Assembly (NCBI RefSeq): GCF_004803895.1
Contig: NZ_CP021978.1
Coordinates: 6,944,001-7,008,000 of the forward strand
Length of the DNA stretch: 64,000 nt
Source: Streptomyces hawaiiensis
GTDB taxonomy: Bacteria; Actinomycetota; Actinomycetes; Streptomycetales; Streptomycetaceae
Direction: 5' to 3'
Shown here: positions 8,817 through 16,409 of the stretch, one piece after another
How the letters are laid out: each line of letters starts with the position of its first letter
Position numbering within the stretch: position 1 is the stretch's first letter
The notes under the pieces: model-generated
Databases searched by the model: none
What the model was told of the DNA's origin: nothing
Seen by the model: only the letters and a program-made list of their open reading frames with translations
Made by a program: the position numbers and the translations under genes

Positions 8817-9578
8817 TCAGTCCCAGTCCTCGGCGGCTCCGCCCGCGGGGTGCGCCGCCGCGTCGCCGCTCGCGCCGGCGACCGCGGCGGCCAGCTGCTG
8901 CTGCACCTGTTCCGGCAGGGTGCTGCCGTGCACGCTGCCCACCAGGTCGTGGGCCAGGTCGTGCAGCTTGGTGTTGGTGTTCTGGGAGGTCCTCACCAGT
9001 ACGTTCCAGGCCGCCTCGGGGCTCAGGCCGAAGGACGCCATCAGGATGCCGCGGGCCAGGTCGATGGTGGGCCGGGTCTGCATGGCGCGGCGCAGCTGGG
9101 CGACTTCGGCGCGCAGGTCCTGGCCGTTCTTCTCCGGCGGGTCGGTGTCGGGCGCGGCCGGGGATGCGGGGCTCTCCGGCCGGCCGGTGTCCGCGAACAG
9201 CTCCCGCGTGCCGGTCAGGTCGAGAAGGCGCTCGACCGCGACGCCGCAGGACCGGACAGTGACCGTCTTGCCCTGGTCGACGGCGCGGCTGCGCAGATCG
9301 AGCAGCGCGTTGAGGCCGGAGCAGTCGCAGAACCCGACCGCGTCCAGACGCAGGTCGATGCCGCCGCCGGACAGTGTGAGCATGTCGTACAGCTCGGGCA
9401 GCAACCGTCGGCTGCCCAGGTCCAGTTCACCCCACAGCGTCACCGTCAACCGGTCGCCGTCCGGAACGACGTCCATGGTCGCCATACAGGGCGGGATCGC
9501 CGCCGGCGCACTGTCGCCCGCCGTGGGTGGGGCGTCCTGCTGCGTGTGAGACCGCGCAGAGTACGCAGGCTCCGGCAT
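8817..9578 (-). CDS. STAS-ANTAR fusion regulator
   Basis: The 253-residue protein joins two signalling modules. Residues about 34-115 form a STAS domain like anti-sigma-factor antagonists, including the CDCSGLNALLDLR segment where the usual phosphorylatable serine sits. Residues about 155-215 form an ANTAR RNA-binding domain (LRAEVAQLRRAM ... IDLARGILMASFGLSPEAAWNVL). ANTAR domains of this family bind nascent RNA and act in antitermination; STAS domains pair with anti-sigma kinases. Here the STAS part may therefore gate RNA binding. A disordered Ala/Gly-rich tail ends the protein. No sigma factor or kinase gene is adjacent, so the partner is unknown. ATG 9578 gives a natural length. Confidence 0.9.
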   Translation of the reverse strand: MPEPAYSARSHTQQDAPPTAGDSAPAAIPPCMATMDVVPDGDRLTVTLWGELDLGSRRLLPELYDMLTLSGGGIDLRLDAVGFCDCSGLNALLDLRSRAVDQGKTVTVRSCGVAVERLLDLTGTRELFADTGRPESPASPAAPDTDPPEKNGQDLRAEVAQLRRAMQTRPTIDLARGILMASFGLSPEAAWNVLVRTSQNTNTKLHDLAHDLVGSVHGSTLPEQVQQQLAAAVAGASGDAAAHPAGGAAEDWD

Positions 9579-9677
9579 GGCCCTGTTCTCCCTTGCTCTG
9601 TTCGCCTTTCCTCCGCTTCCAGCGTTCCCTCTCTACCCCATACACGTCAACCGATACATGAAACGGAGTACGTGTTT

Positions 9678-9707
9678 TTGGGTGCGTGAATGTTCGGTCG
9701 CTAGAGT
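9678..9707 (+). promoter_or_regulatory. promoter giving a leaderless mRNA
   Basis: A -35 (TTGGGT, 9678-9683) and a -10 (TAGAGT, 9702-9707) are separated by 18 bp. The -10 ends 7 nt before the ATG at 9715, so transcription should start at or next to the start codon. Confidence 0.55.
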
Positions 9708-9714
9708 TGGGGGC

Positions 9715-10065
9715 ATGGATGGAGTGCCCGAGTCACACACCGGATGGACGTTTCTCACCAACCATGCCCGTGTGCTGGCCGCCATTGCCGACAATCACAG
9801 TGCTCGTATCCGGGACATCGCGGCCCACTGCCGGCTCACCGAGCGAGCCGTGCAGAAGATCATCGCGGACCTGGAGCAGGACGGATACCTTTCCCACACC
9901 CGGGAGGGGCGCACCAACACGTACCGGATCGACCCCGGCAAGGTGCTGCGCCACCCGGCCGAGGCGGGTCTGACCGTGGCGTCCCTGATGTCCCTGCTGG
10001 TCAAGGACGAGGTCGACCGTGCCACAACCTCCGCCGTCCGCAGCCGCCCGCACGCGTCGACCTGA
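9715..10065 (+). CDS. small winged-helix transcriptional regulator
   Basis: A 116-residue winged helix-turn-helix DNA-binding protein of MarR/ArsR-like fold. The recognition segment is IRDIAAHCRLTERAVQKIIADLEQDGYL (about residues 34-61) and the wing is HTREGRTNTYRI. There is no ligand domain or metal-binding cysteine cluster, so the signal is unknown. The ATG at 9715 lies 7 nt downstream of a TAGAGT -10 box; the GGGGG just before it could act as a weak RBS if the transcript starts earlier. It is divergent from the STAS-ANTAR gene and followed by a repeat-rich non-coding stretch. Its targets cannot be inferred from context. Confidence 0.85.
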   Translation: MDGVPESHTGWTFLTNHARVLAAIADNHSARIRDIAAHCRLTERAVQKIIADLEQDGYLSHTREGRTNTYRIDPGKVLRHPAEAGLTVASLMSLLVKDEVDRATTSAVRSRPHAST

Positions 10066-10079
10066 CGGCGAGCCACCCG

Positions 10080-10490
10080 CACGTGGCGCCGTGACCGGGA
10101 ATCGGCCGACCGCGGCCTGGCCGACGGGCCCCCGCAAGCCACCGCTTGACCGGAGGGCCACGCACGCCATGCCCCAACGGGTCGGCAACCCGCACGCCAT
10201 GCCCAACGGGCCGGCAACCGCGCGCCGCGGTCTGACCGGCGGGCGACCCGGATGCCGGCGCCCGGCCGACGGGCCACCCGCGCGCCACGGCCCGACCTGC
10301 GGTCCACGCATGCCACGGCCTGCCCTGCGTGCCCTGCGGTTCACGCATGCCACAGCCTGCCCTGCGGTCCACGCACGCCACGGCCCGACCTGCGGGCCGG
10401 CCAAACGCCACGGCCTGGCCGACGGGTCGCCCGCGCGCCGACCTGCGGCCGACGCCCGTCATGGCCTGACCGGCGGAGCCATCCGCACCC
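10080..10490. repeat. degenerate tandem repeat array, about 28-bp unit
   Basis: The 450-bp gap between the small regulator and the alditol oxidase is filled with about a dozen degenerate copies of a roughly 28-bp GC-rich unit. The best conserved copies carry CTGCGGTCCACGC followed by GCCACGGCC; CTGCGG words begin at 10297, 10334, 10362, 10390 and 10443. Open frames run through it on both strands, but only because stop codons are absent from the repeats; no RBS or known domain supports a gene. I regard it as non-coding. Confidence 0.7.
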
Positions 10491-10516
10491 GGACGAGAGG
10501 CCGCCCCGGGTCCCCC

Positions 10517-11773
10517 CTACGCCCCCGCGAGCACACCCCGCACGAAGGCGTTGGCGAACTTCCCCCGTGGGTCCAGTTCCTGGGTCAGCGCCCGGAAGTC
10601 GGCGAGTCGCGGGTACAGCTCGCTCAGGGCGGAGGCGGGCAGGGCGAACACCTTTCCCCAGTGCGGCCGGGCCCCGAAGGGAGCGAGGGCCGCCTCGACC
10701 CGCCGCACCACCGGCAGTACCGCCTGCGTGTCCTCCACCCACGTGAAGTGCGCCGCGACGGTGTCCCGGCCGTGGGAGGGGCTCAGCCACTGGTCGTCGC
10801 CGGCGACCGTGCGCACCTCGCAGGTCTGCAGGACGGGGGCGACGGTCTCCCGGATCGCGTCGAGCGCGTGCAGCATCTCCACGGCGTGCCCGCGCGGCAG
10901 CAGGTACTCCGACTGCAGCTCCGCCCCGCTGCTCGGGACGAACTCCGCCCGGAAGTGCGGCAACCGCTCGTGCCACGGCCCCGGCACACCGAACTGCTCG
11001 GTGCAGTTGACCGCGGGCATGCCCGGCACCGGGTGCATCTTCTCCGTCGCGGGAGCGGCCCAGGGGAAGGCGGGCAGCGGCTGGTCGGTGCGCCGCTTGA
11101 GCCACACCTGCCGAAAGCCCGGCTCACGCCAGTCGGTGAAGAGGCTGACGCTGTACCCCGTCGCCATCACCGTCTCGAACGTCCCCGAGTCCAGCCCCTG
11201 GAAAGGCAGTTCGGTGAACACGTGCTGCTCCACCTCGTAGGCCGGTTCCAGATCGAGGGTGAGCGCGGTGACGACCCCGAGCGCGCCGAGCGAGGTGACG
11301 GCCCCGCCGAACCGCTCCTCGTCCCGTCCTATGGTCACCACCGAGCCGTCGGCCGTGACCAGCTCCACCTCGCGCACGGCGACCGACAGCGGGCCGTTGA
11401 GCACCCCCGAACCGTGGGTGCCGGTCGCGACCGACCCGGCCACCGAGATGTGCGGCAGGGACGCCATGTTGTGCAGCGCGAGTCCCTGCCCGTGCACCCG
11501 GTGGGCCAGCTCCGCGTAGCGCACGCCGCCGCCGACCCGGACCGTACGGGCGGCCGTGTCGACGTCCACCTCCGGGGGCAGGTCGGCCAGCGACAGCAGA
11601 ACGCCCTCGGGGCCCGGCTCGGCGATCTCGTTGAACGAGTGCCCGCTGCCCAGGACCCGCACCCGGTCACCGTCCGCGACGAGCGCGCGCAGCGCCGCGA
11701 GCGAACCGGGCCGGTGCAGTTCCTTGGCCGCGTAGGTGATGTTGCCCGCCCAGTTGGTCACGGTCCCGTTCAT
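10517..11773 (-). CDS. aldO: alditol oxidase (AldO family, FAD-dependent)
   Basis: A 418-residue flavoprotein of the vanillyl-alcohol-oxidase superfamily that oxidises the terminal hydroxyl of alditols such as xylitol or sorbitol with O2, giving the aldose and H2O2. The length and sequence closely match the characterised Streptomyces coelicolor AldO, including GSGHSFN where the histidine (residue 45 here) carries covalent FAD. PNHISVAGS-type FAD-pocket residues appear as LPHISVAGSVATGTHGSG. The C-terminal D-arabinono-lactone oxidase domain ends in DPRGKFANAFVRGVL. No signal peptide is seen, so it is cytoplasmic. The gene is divergent from a 2-hydroxyacid dehydrogenase gene across 200 bp. Confidence 0.93.
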   Translation of the reverse strand: MNGTVTNWAGNITYAAKELHRPGSLAALRALVADGDRVRVLGSGHSFNEIAEPGPEGVLLSLADLPPEVDVDTAARTVRVGGGVRYAELAHRVHGQGLALHNMASLPHISVAGSVATGTHGSGVLNGPLSVAVREVELVTADGSVVTIGRDEERFGGAVTSLGALGVVTALTLDLEPAYEVEQHVFTELPFQGLDSGTFETVMATGYSVSLFTDWREPGFRQVWLKRRTDQPLPAFPWAAPATEKMHPVPGMPAVNCTEQFGVPGPWHERLPHFRAEFVPSSGAELQSEYLLPRGHAVEMLHALDAIRETVAPVLQTCEVRTVAGDDQWLSPSHGRDTVAAHFTWVEDTQAVLPVVRRVEAALAPFGARPHWGKVFALPASALSELYPRLADFRALTQELDPRGKFANAFVRGVLAGA

Positions 11774-11866
11774 CGCTTCGTCCTTCCCCGAGGCAGCGGG
11801 GACCGGGAAGCCCCCGCCGGAACCTACCCCGGCCCGGTGTCCATTGCCGCTGCTGCCCGGCTCCGC

Positions 11867-11884
11867 CTACGGTAGGGGCCGTAG
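11867..11884. promoter_or_regulatory. inverted repeat in the aldO/dehydrogenase divergent region
   Basis: CTACGG-N6-CCGTAG is a perfect 6-6-6 inverted repeat between the two divergent starts. It resembles an operator and overlaps TA-rich words that could serve as -10 boxes. Function is inferred from position only. Confidence 0.35.
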
Positions 11885-11988
11885 AGAGCGGTTTCTACCC
11901 CGGGTTTCCACCCTGGTTTCCGTCCCGGTTTCTGTCCGTGTCACGGGAGCCGTTCCAGCAGCGCCCCCCGAGCCGGAAGGTCACCTCC

Positions 11989-12996
11989 TTGAGCCAGCGC
12001 CCCCAGGCACTGTTCGCCATGGCCGCCGAGAACGTGCCTCAGGTCTTCCCGCCCGAGGTGCTGGCGCGGCTGCGGAAGTCCGTGGACATCGATCCCGGCC
12101 TCGTGGCCGAGGACTTCACCGACCCGCGCGTCCTCGGCGCGCTGGCCCGGACCGAGATCCTGGTGACCGGCTGGGGGTGCCCCCGGCTCGACGAGGCGGT
12201 CCTCGACGCCGCTCCCCGGCTGCGGGCGGTGCTGCACTCGGCCGGCTCGGTGAAGTCCTTCGCCACCCCCGGGATCTGGCAGCGCGGCATCGCCGTCTCC
12301 TCGGCGGCCGTCGCCAACGCGCTGCCGGTCGCCGAGTACACCCTCGCCATGATCCTGCTCGCCGGGAAGGACGTCCTCGCCGCCCGCGACCGGATGCGCA
12401 CCGCCCGTACCTCCGCCGGCTGGGGCGTCATCCCCGGCATCGGCAACTACGGCCGCCGGGTGGGCGTCATCGGTGCCTCGCGCATCGGCCGCCGCGTCCT
12501 CGAACTGCTGCGCCCCTTCGACCTGCGGCCGGCCCTCACCGACCCGTACGTCGACGAGCGGCAGGCCGCCGCGCTCGGCGTCCCCCTGCTGCCCCTGGAC
12601 GAGCTGCTGCGCACGTCCGGCATCGTCACCGTCCACGCCCCCGAGACGCCCGAGACCCACCACATGATCGGCCGCCGCGAGCTGGCCCTCATGCCCGACG
12701 GGGCGGTGCTGATCAACACCGCGCGCGGCGCGCTGGTCGACCACGACGCCCTTGTGACGGAACTGCGCACCGGCCGTCTGACCGCGATCCTCGACGTCAC
12801 CGACCCGGAGCCGCTCCCCGCCGACTCGCCCCTCTACGACCTGCCCGGCGCCTTCGTCACCCCGCACCTCGCGGGCTCCCAGGGCAACGAACTGGCCCGG
12901 CTCGGCCTGACGGTCGCGCAGGAGGCGGAACGGCTGCTGGCCGGAGAGAAGCCCGCGTACGGGGTCGACTGGGCGGCGCTGGCGCGCGAAGCCTGA
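11989..12996 (+). CDS. D-isomer-specific 2-hydroxyacid dehydrogenase
   Basis: An NAD-dependent oxidoreductase of the D-2-hydroxyacid dehydrogenase family, about 335 residues, interconverting a 2-keto acid and a D-2-hydroxy acid in the cytoplasm. The cofactor loop reads VIGASRIGRRV (the second glycine of GxGxxG is serine, common in this subgroup). Catalytic residues are visible as Arg in NTARGALVD, Glu in DVTDPEPLP and His in TPHLAGS. TTG 11989 is preceded by GGAAGG at an 8-nt spacing; an in-frame GTG at 11938 would add 17 residues. The substrate is unknown. A radical SAM gene follows 124 bp later on the same strand and may belong to the same unit. Confidence 0.9.
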   Translation: MSQRPQALFAMAAENVPQVFPPEVLARLRKSVDIDPGLVAEDFTDPRVLGALARTEILVTGWGCPRLDEAVLDAAPRLRAVLHSAGSVKSFATPGIWQRGIAVSSAAVANALPVAEYTLAMILLAGKDVLAARDRMRTARTSAGWGVIPGIGNYGRRVGVIGASRIGRRVLELLRPFDLRPALTDPYVDERQAAALGVPLLPLDELLRTSGIVTVHAPETPETHHMIGRRELALMPDGAVLINTARGALVDHDALVTELRTGRLTAILDVTDPEPLPADSPLYDLPGAFVTPHLAGSQGNELARLGLTVAQEAERLLAGEKPAYGVDWAALAREA

Positions 12997-13120
12997 CCCG
13001 CACCCCGGGCACCACGCCACGAACGGGGCGTTCCCCGGCTCGGGGGGACCCGGTACCGGCCGCGTACACCCATGGGCATACCGTGAGGAGTCGTACGTCC
13101 GAACCGGGAGGAGAATCGGG

Positions 13121-14440
13121 ATGGGCAGCCGTACCGCGCTGGTCGAGGATCTGATGGAGCGGTTCCCGCACGTACCGCGGGAGGCCGTCTTCAAGGAGGA
13201 CCTGCTCCGCGGCGGAGTGGCCTTCGACCCGTCCGCGCTCAGTGACAACGAGGGTGGCGAGGTCAAGCCGAAGTCGTACTTCATCTTCTCCTTCGACCAC
13301 GGCACCCTGCCCGAGCTGGGCGAAGCCGCGCTGCGCCGCCCGCCCGAGGAGATCATCCTCACCGGCGGCCCCTACGACCTGCGCCGCACGGTGGTCTCGG
13401 TCCGGGTGAACCCGGCCTCCCCCTACCGGGTCGCGGCCGACGAGTCCGGCATGCTCGGCCTCTACCTCGACGGCAGGCGGATCTCCGACGTCGGCGTGCC
13501 GCCCATGCCCGAGTACTACCGGCACACCCTCTCCAACGGGAAGTCGGTCATGGAGGTCGCCCCCACCATCCAGTGGGGCTACCTGATCTACCTGACCGCG
13601 TTCCGCGTCTGCCAGTACTTCGGCGCCAAGGAGGAGTGCCAGTACTGCGACATCAACCACAACTGGCGCCAGCACAAGGCGGCGGGCCGCCCCTACACGG
13701 GGGTGAAGGACGTCGACGAGGTCCTCGAGGCCCTGGAGATCATCGACAAGTACGACACCGCGAAGGTGTCGACCGCGTACACGCTCACCGGTGGCGCGAT
13801 CACGTCGAAGGTCCAGGGGCTGGACGAGGCGGACTTCTACGGGCGGTACGCCAAGGCCATCGAGGAGCACTTCCCCGGCCGCTGGATCGGCAAGGTCGTC
13901 GCCCAGGCGCTGCCGCGCGACGACGTCCAGCGGTTCAAGGACTACGGCGTGCAGATCTACCACCCCAACTACGAGGTGTGGGACGAGTACCTCTTCAAGA
14001 TGTACTGCCCGGGCAAGGAGCGGTACGTCGGCCGGGACGAGTGGCACAAGCGCATCCTCGACTCGGCCGAGATCTTCGGGGCACGCAACGTCATCCCCAA
14101 CTTCGTGGCGGGTGTGGAGATGGCCGAACCGTTCGGCTTCAAGACGGTCGACGAGGCCATCGCCTCCACCACCGAGGGCCTGCGGTTCTTCATGTCGCAC
14201 GGCATCACGCCCCGCTTCACCACCTGGTGCCCGGAGCCCACGACGCCGCTCGGCAAGGCCAACCCGCAGGGCGCGCCTCTGGAGTACCACATCCGCCTGC
14301 TCCAGGCCTACCGGCAGACCATGGAGGACTTCGGCCTCTCCTCGCCCCCCGGCTACGGCCCGCCCGGCGCCGGCAACGCGGTCTTCTCGGTCAGCTCCTT
14401 CATGGACAGCCTCCCGGCCGACGAACCCACCGCCGTTTGA
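13121..14440 (+). CDS. radical SAM protein with atypical CX8CX2C cluster motif
   Basis: A 439-residue protein with a central radical SAM-like barrel. The presumed 4Fe-4S cysteines are Cys164, Cys173 and Cys176 (RVCQYFGAKEECQYCD), spaced CX8CX2C instead of CX3CX2C. Downstream are LTGGAITSK, resembling the SAM-binding GGE-type strand, and QIYHPNYEVWDEYLFKMYCPG. About 160 residues precede the motif, an unusually long N-terminal region. A GGGAGGAG site lies before ATG 13121. No short precursor peptide, carrier protein or RiPP gene is next to it. A 2-hydroxyacid dehydrogenase lies upstream and a strong stem-loop downstream. I do not recognise a characterised subfamily; the substrate is unknown. 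Confidence 0.88.
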   Translation: MGSRTALVEDLMERFPHVPREAVFKEDLLRGGVAFDPSALSDNEGGEVKPKSYFIFSFDHGTLPELGEAALRRPPEEIILTGGPYDLRRTVVSVRVNPASPYRVAADESGMLGLYLDGRRISDVGVPPMPEYYRHTLSNGKSVMEVAPTIQWGYLIYLTAFRVCQYFGAKEECQYCDINHNWRQHKAAGRPYTGVKDVDEVLEALEIIDKYDTAKVSTAYTLTGGAITSKVQGLDEADFYGRYAKAIEEHFPGRWIGKVVAQALPRDDVQRFKDYGVQIYHPNYEVWDEYLFKMYCPGKERYVGRDEWHKRILDSAEIFGARNVIPNFVAGVEMAEPFGFKTVDEAIASTTEGLRFFMSHGITPRFTTWCPEPTTPLGKANPQGAPLEYHIRLLQAYRQTMEDFGLSSPPGYGPPGAGNAVFSVSSFMDSLPADEPTAV

Positions 14441-14487
14441 TAACACTTCGATCACGTCGTCCCTTCTGACGGCACGACGCTGAGTCG

Positions 14488-14547
14488 CAGGGCGGCCGCA
14501 CCCGTATGGCACTCCGAGGCCGGAGCCATGGGGGTGCGGCCGCCCTG
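14488..14547. terminator. long cruciform-like terminator after the radical SAM gene
   Basis: A perfect 16-bp inverted repeat (14488-14503 with 14532-14547) encloses a second small stem (ATGG/CCAT and CTCC/GGAG). It lies 50 bp after the radical SAM stop and before the next gene on the same strand, and should block read-through. Confidence 0.75.
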
Positions 14548-14676
14548 TCGTGATATCTGAACAGGGCGCTTGTCAGTTGTGTGGGAGGCGTGAAAAGCTC
14601 TTGCACTGCCGCGAGGTTCCCCCCAACTCCAATGCCGATGTGGTGAGTTGACCTCGCTTGTGGATGCAGGAGACTC

Positions 14677-16167
14677 ATGCCCGACCTGCCGACCCCTCAG
14701 GACGCCACCGAGGCCGCGCTGTTCTCCGAGTGCTGGGACGCGGTCCTCGCGTACGCGGACCTGTGCACGTCCGGTTCTTCGGCCGCCGCACAGCTGGGCC
14801 GCGAGGCGTTCGCGCACGGCATACGCGAGGCCCGCGCCGCCGGCACCGGCCCGGTCCGCGGCACCGGCCGCCGCCCGGCCCGGCTGCCCCGCATACCCCT
14901 GCTGCTGACCTCCGTACGCACCACGGCCGCGGCCTGGGAGGAACAGGGGCAGGGGCACAAACTCGACCCCGACCTGCGCCTGTGGCTCAACTCGGACAAG
15001 GCCGCCCGCTACACCGGCCCACCCCTGCAGCGCCCGCTCGCGCTGCGCGGCCTGCGCGATCTCCAGCAGCCCGACGCCGAACTGCTGTGGTTCGCCGAGG
15101 TGGAGGCGCTGCCGCTGCCCGTGGTCGCCCGCCGCCTGGGCCTCGACCCGGCCGGCGCCGCCGGGGAACTCCAGCAGGTGCGCACCCTGTTCCGGGACCG
15201 CTGCCACCGCAACCACCTCGACACGCCGATGGACGCCCGGTGCCGCAGCTACGCCCGGCTGCTCGACGCCGTGACCCGCTCCTCCGCCGCCGAGACCCCC
15301 GGCGACCTCTCCCGGCACCTCGCCACCTGCGTGCCGTGCGCCGAAGCCGCAGCCTGCCTGCGCCTGCACGGCGGCGCCCTGCCCGGGGCGCTGGCCGGCG
15401 GGGTGATCGGCTGGGGTGGACTCGCCTACCTGGAGCGCCGCCGCCGCGCCGCCGAGGTACGGCTCGGCGCCGGCCGACCCGGCCCGGGGGACAAGACGGC
15501 CGGAGAACCGGAGGACGGGGAGCAGAAGGCGCGCGTCGCCCGCAACGGCCTCCTCGTCGCCGCGGTCCTGGTCTCCGTGCTGGCCCTCGGCGTCTCGCTG
15601 ATGCCCTTCGGCAGTGGTGACGACGACCTCGGCGCGCCCGGCGGCGAGCGCCAGCCGGTCGCCGACCCCGCTCCGCCCCTGCCGTCCGCCCCGTCCCTGC
15701 CGCCCGCGACCTCGAAGCCGGCCGACCGGACCACCCAGGGCACGAAGCAGCCGGAGAAGTCCGGCAAGTCGGAGGGCCAGAACCGCCACACCGAACCGCA
15801 GGGCACCTCCTCGCCCACCGACCGGACCGAACCCGGCGAGAGCGCGGACCCCGCCTGCCGGGTCGAGTACGACCTGGTCAACCAGTGGCCCGACGGCTTC
15901 CAGGCCACCGTCACCGTCACCAGCACCAAGTCCCTCGACTCCTGGCGCGTCGCCTGGTCCTTCCGGGACGGCCAGCGGGTCGGCCAGATGTGGGACGCCT
16001 CCGTCGCCCAGGACGGCTCCCGCGTCACCGCCACCGCCGCCGACTACAACAAGTCGGTCCCCGCGGGCGGCGACCTGGCCTTCGGCTTCCTCGCCTCCTG
16101 GCGGGGCAAGAACTCCCCGCCGTACGACTTCGAGCTGAACGGCCACGCCTGCGCGAAAAGCGGTTGA
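14677..16167 (+). CDS. single-pass membrane protein: sigma/anti-sigma-like cytoplasmic part plus external CBM2 domain
   Basis: A 496-residue protein of unusual architecture. Residues about 125-178 resemble a sigma region 4 helix-turn-helix (LPLPVVARRLGLDPAGAAGEL). A zinc-finger-like anti-sigma motif follows: His214, Cys218 and Cys221 (HLATCVPC). One membrane helix spans about 291-310, then a Pro/Thr/Ser-rich linker of about 80 residues. The C-terminus (about 390-496) is a family 2 carbohydrate-binding module with the conserved disulfide pair Cys394/Cys492 and tryptophans 404, 423, 427, 439 and 475. CBM2 binds cellulose or xylan, so the protein could sense or anchor to polysaccharide outside while contacting a regulator inside; that role is inference. 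ATG 14677 lies after GGAG (GCAGGAGACTC). Confidence 0.85.
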   Translation: MPDLPTPQDATEAALFSECWDAVLAYADLCTSGSSAAAQLGREAFAHGIREARAAGTGPVRGTGRRPARLPRIPLLLTSVRTTAAAWEEQGQGHKLDPDLRLWLNSDKAARYTGPPLQRPLALRGLRDLQQPDAELLWFAEVEALPLPVVARRLGLDPAGAAGELQQVRTLFRDRCHRNHLDTPMDARCRSYARLLDAVTRSSAAETPGDLSRHLATCVPCAEAAACLRLHGGALPGALAGGVIGWGGLAYLERRRRAAEVRLGAGRPGPGDKTAGEPEDGEQKARVARNGLLVAAVLVSVLALGVSLMPFGSGDDDLGAPGGERQPVADPAPPLPSAPSLPPATSKPADRTTQGTKQPEKSGKSEGQNRHTEPQGTSSPTDRTEPGESADPACRVEYDLVNQWPDGFQATVTVTSTKSLDSWRVAWSFRDGQRVGQMWDASVAQDGSRVTATAADYNKSVPAGGDLAFGFLASWRGKNSPPYDFELNGHACAKSG

Positions 16168-16202
16168 CGCACCTCCGCCGTGACGGGATAACGTGACGGC
16201 TG

Positions 16203-16257
16203 TTCCGCCCACACGGCGGTTCCGTAGACATGGTGGTTCCGCGCACACGGCGGTTCC
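16203..16257 (+). repeat. three tandem 17-bp repeats
   Basis: Three adjacent 17-bp units start at 16203, 16220 and 16237, each TTCCG followed by a variable core and ending in GGCGG or GGTGG; a partial TTCC follows. Copies 1 and 3 differ by one base. They lie 40 bp upstream of a 22-codon ORF and about 150 bp upstream of rsgA, so they may be regulatory sites. Confidence 0.7.
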
Positions 16258-16295
16258 CCGATGAGAACACGAGAGAGACAGGGAGGTGTTGACCG

Positions 16296-16364
16296 ATGGC
16301 TGTCATTGCGCCGAGCGCTGCCCGCATCCAGTTCATCAAGTCCACCTCCGTGGCCACCGGCTGA
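16296..16364 (+). CDS. 22-codon small ORF upstream of rsgA
   Basis: A 22-residue peptide, MAVIAPSAAR then IQFIKSTSVATG, starts at ATG 16296. A strong GGGAGG lies 9 nt upstream, better than most RBSs in the window, and the ORF ends 45 bp before the rsgA start. It could be a translated leader peptide controlling rsgA, or a small protein. It matches no family I know. Evidence is limited to the RBS, the position and the clean stop. Confidence 0.45.
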   Translation: MAVIAPSAARIQFIKSTSVATG

Positions 16365-16409
16365 TCCGACTGACTGTCGGGCCGGGGGCCGACCTTGGAA
16401 GGGTCACCC

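Noticed and set aside
10019..10480. Open frames on both strands through the repeat array
   Set aside because: No RBS, no domain, and the frames stay open only because the repeats lack stop codons.
10080..10490. Possible CRISPR array
   Set aside because: Units are degenerate and adjacent with no unique spacers of constant length, and no cas genes are present.
12997..13120. Search for a RiPP precursor beside the radical SAM gene
   Set aside because: The 124-bp gap and the region after the gene have no RBS-supported short ORF; no peptide-modifying partner genes are nearby.
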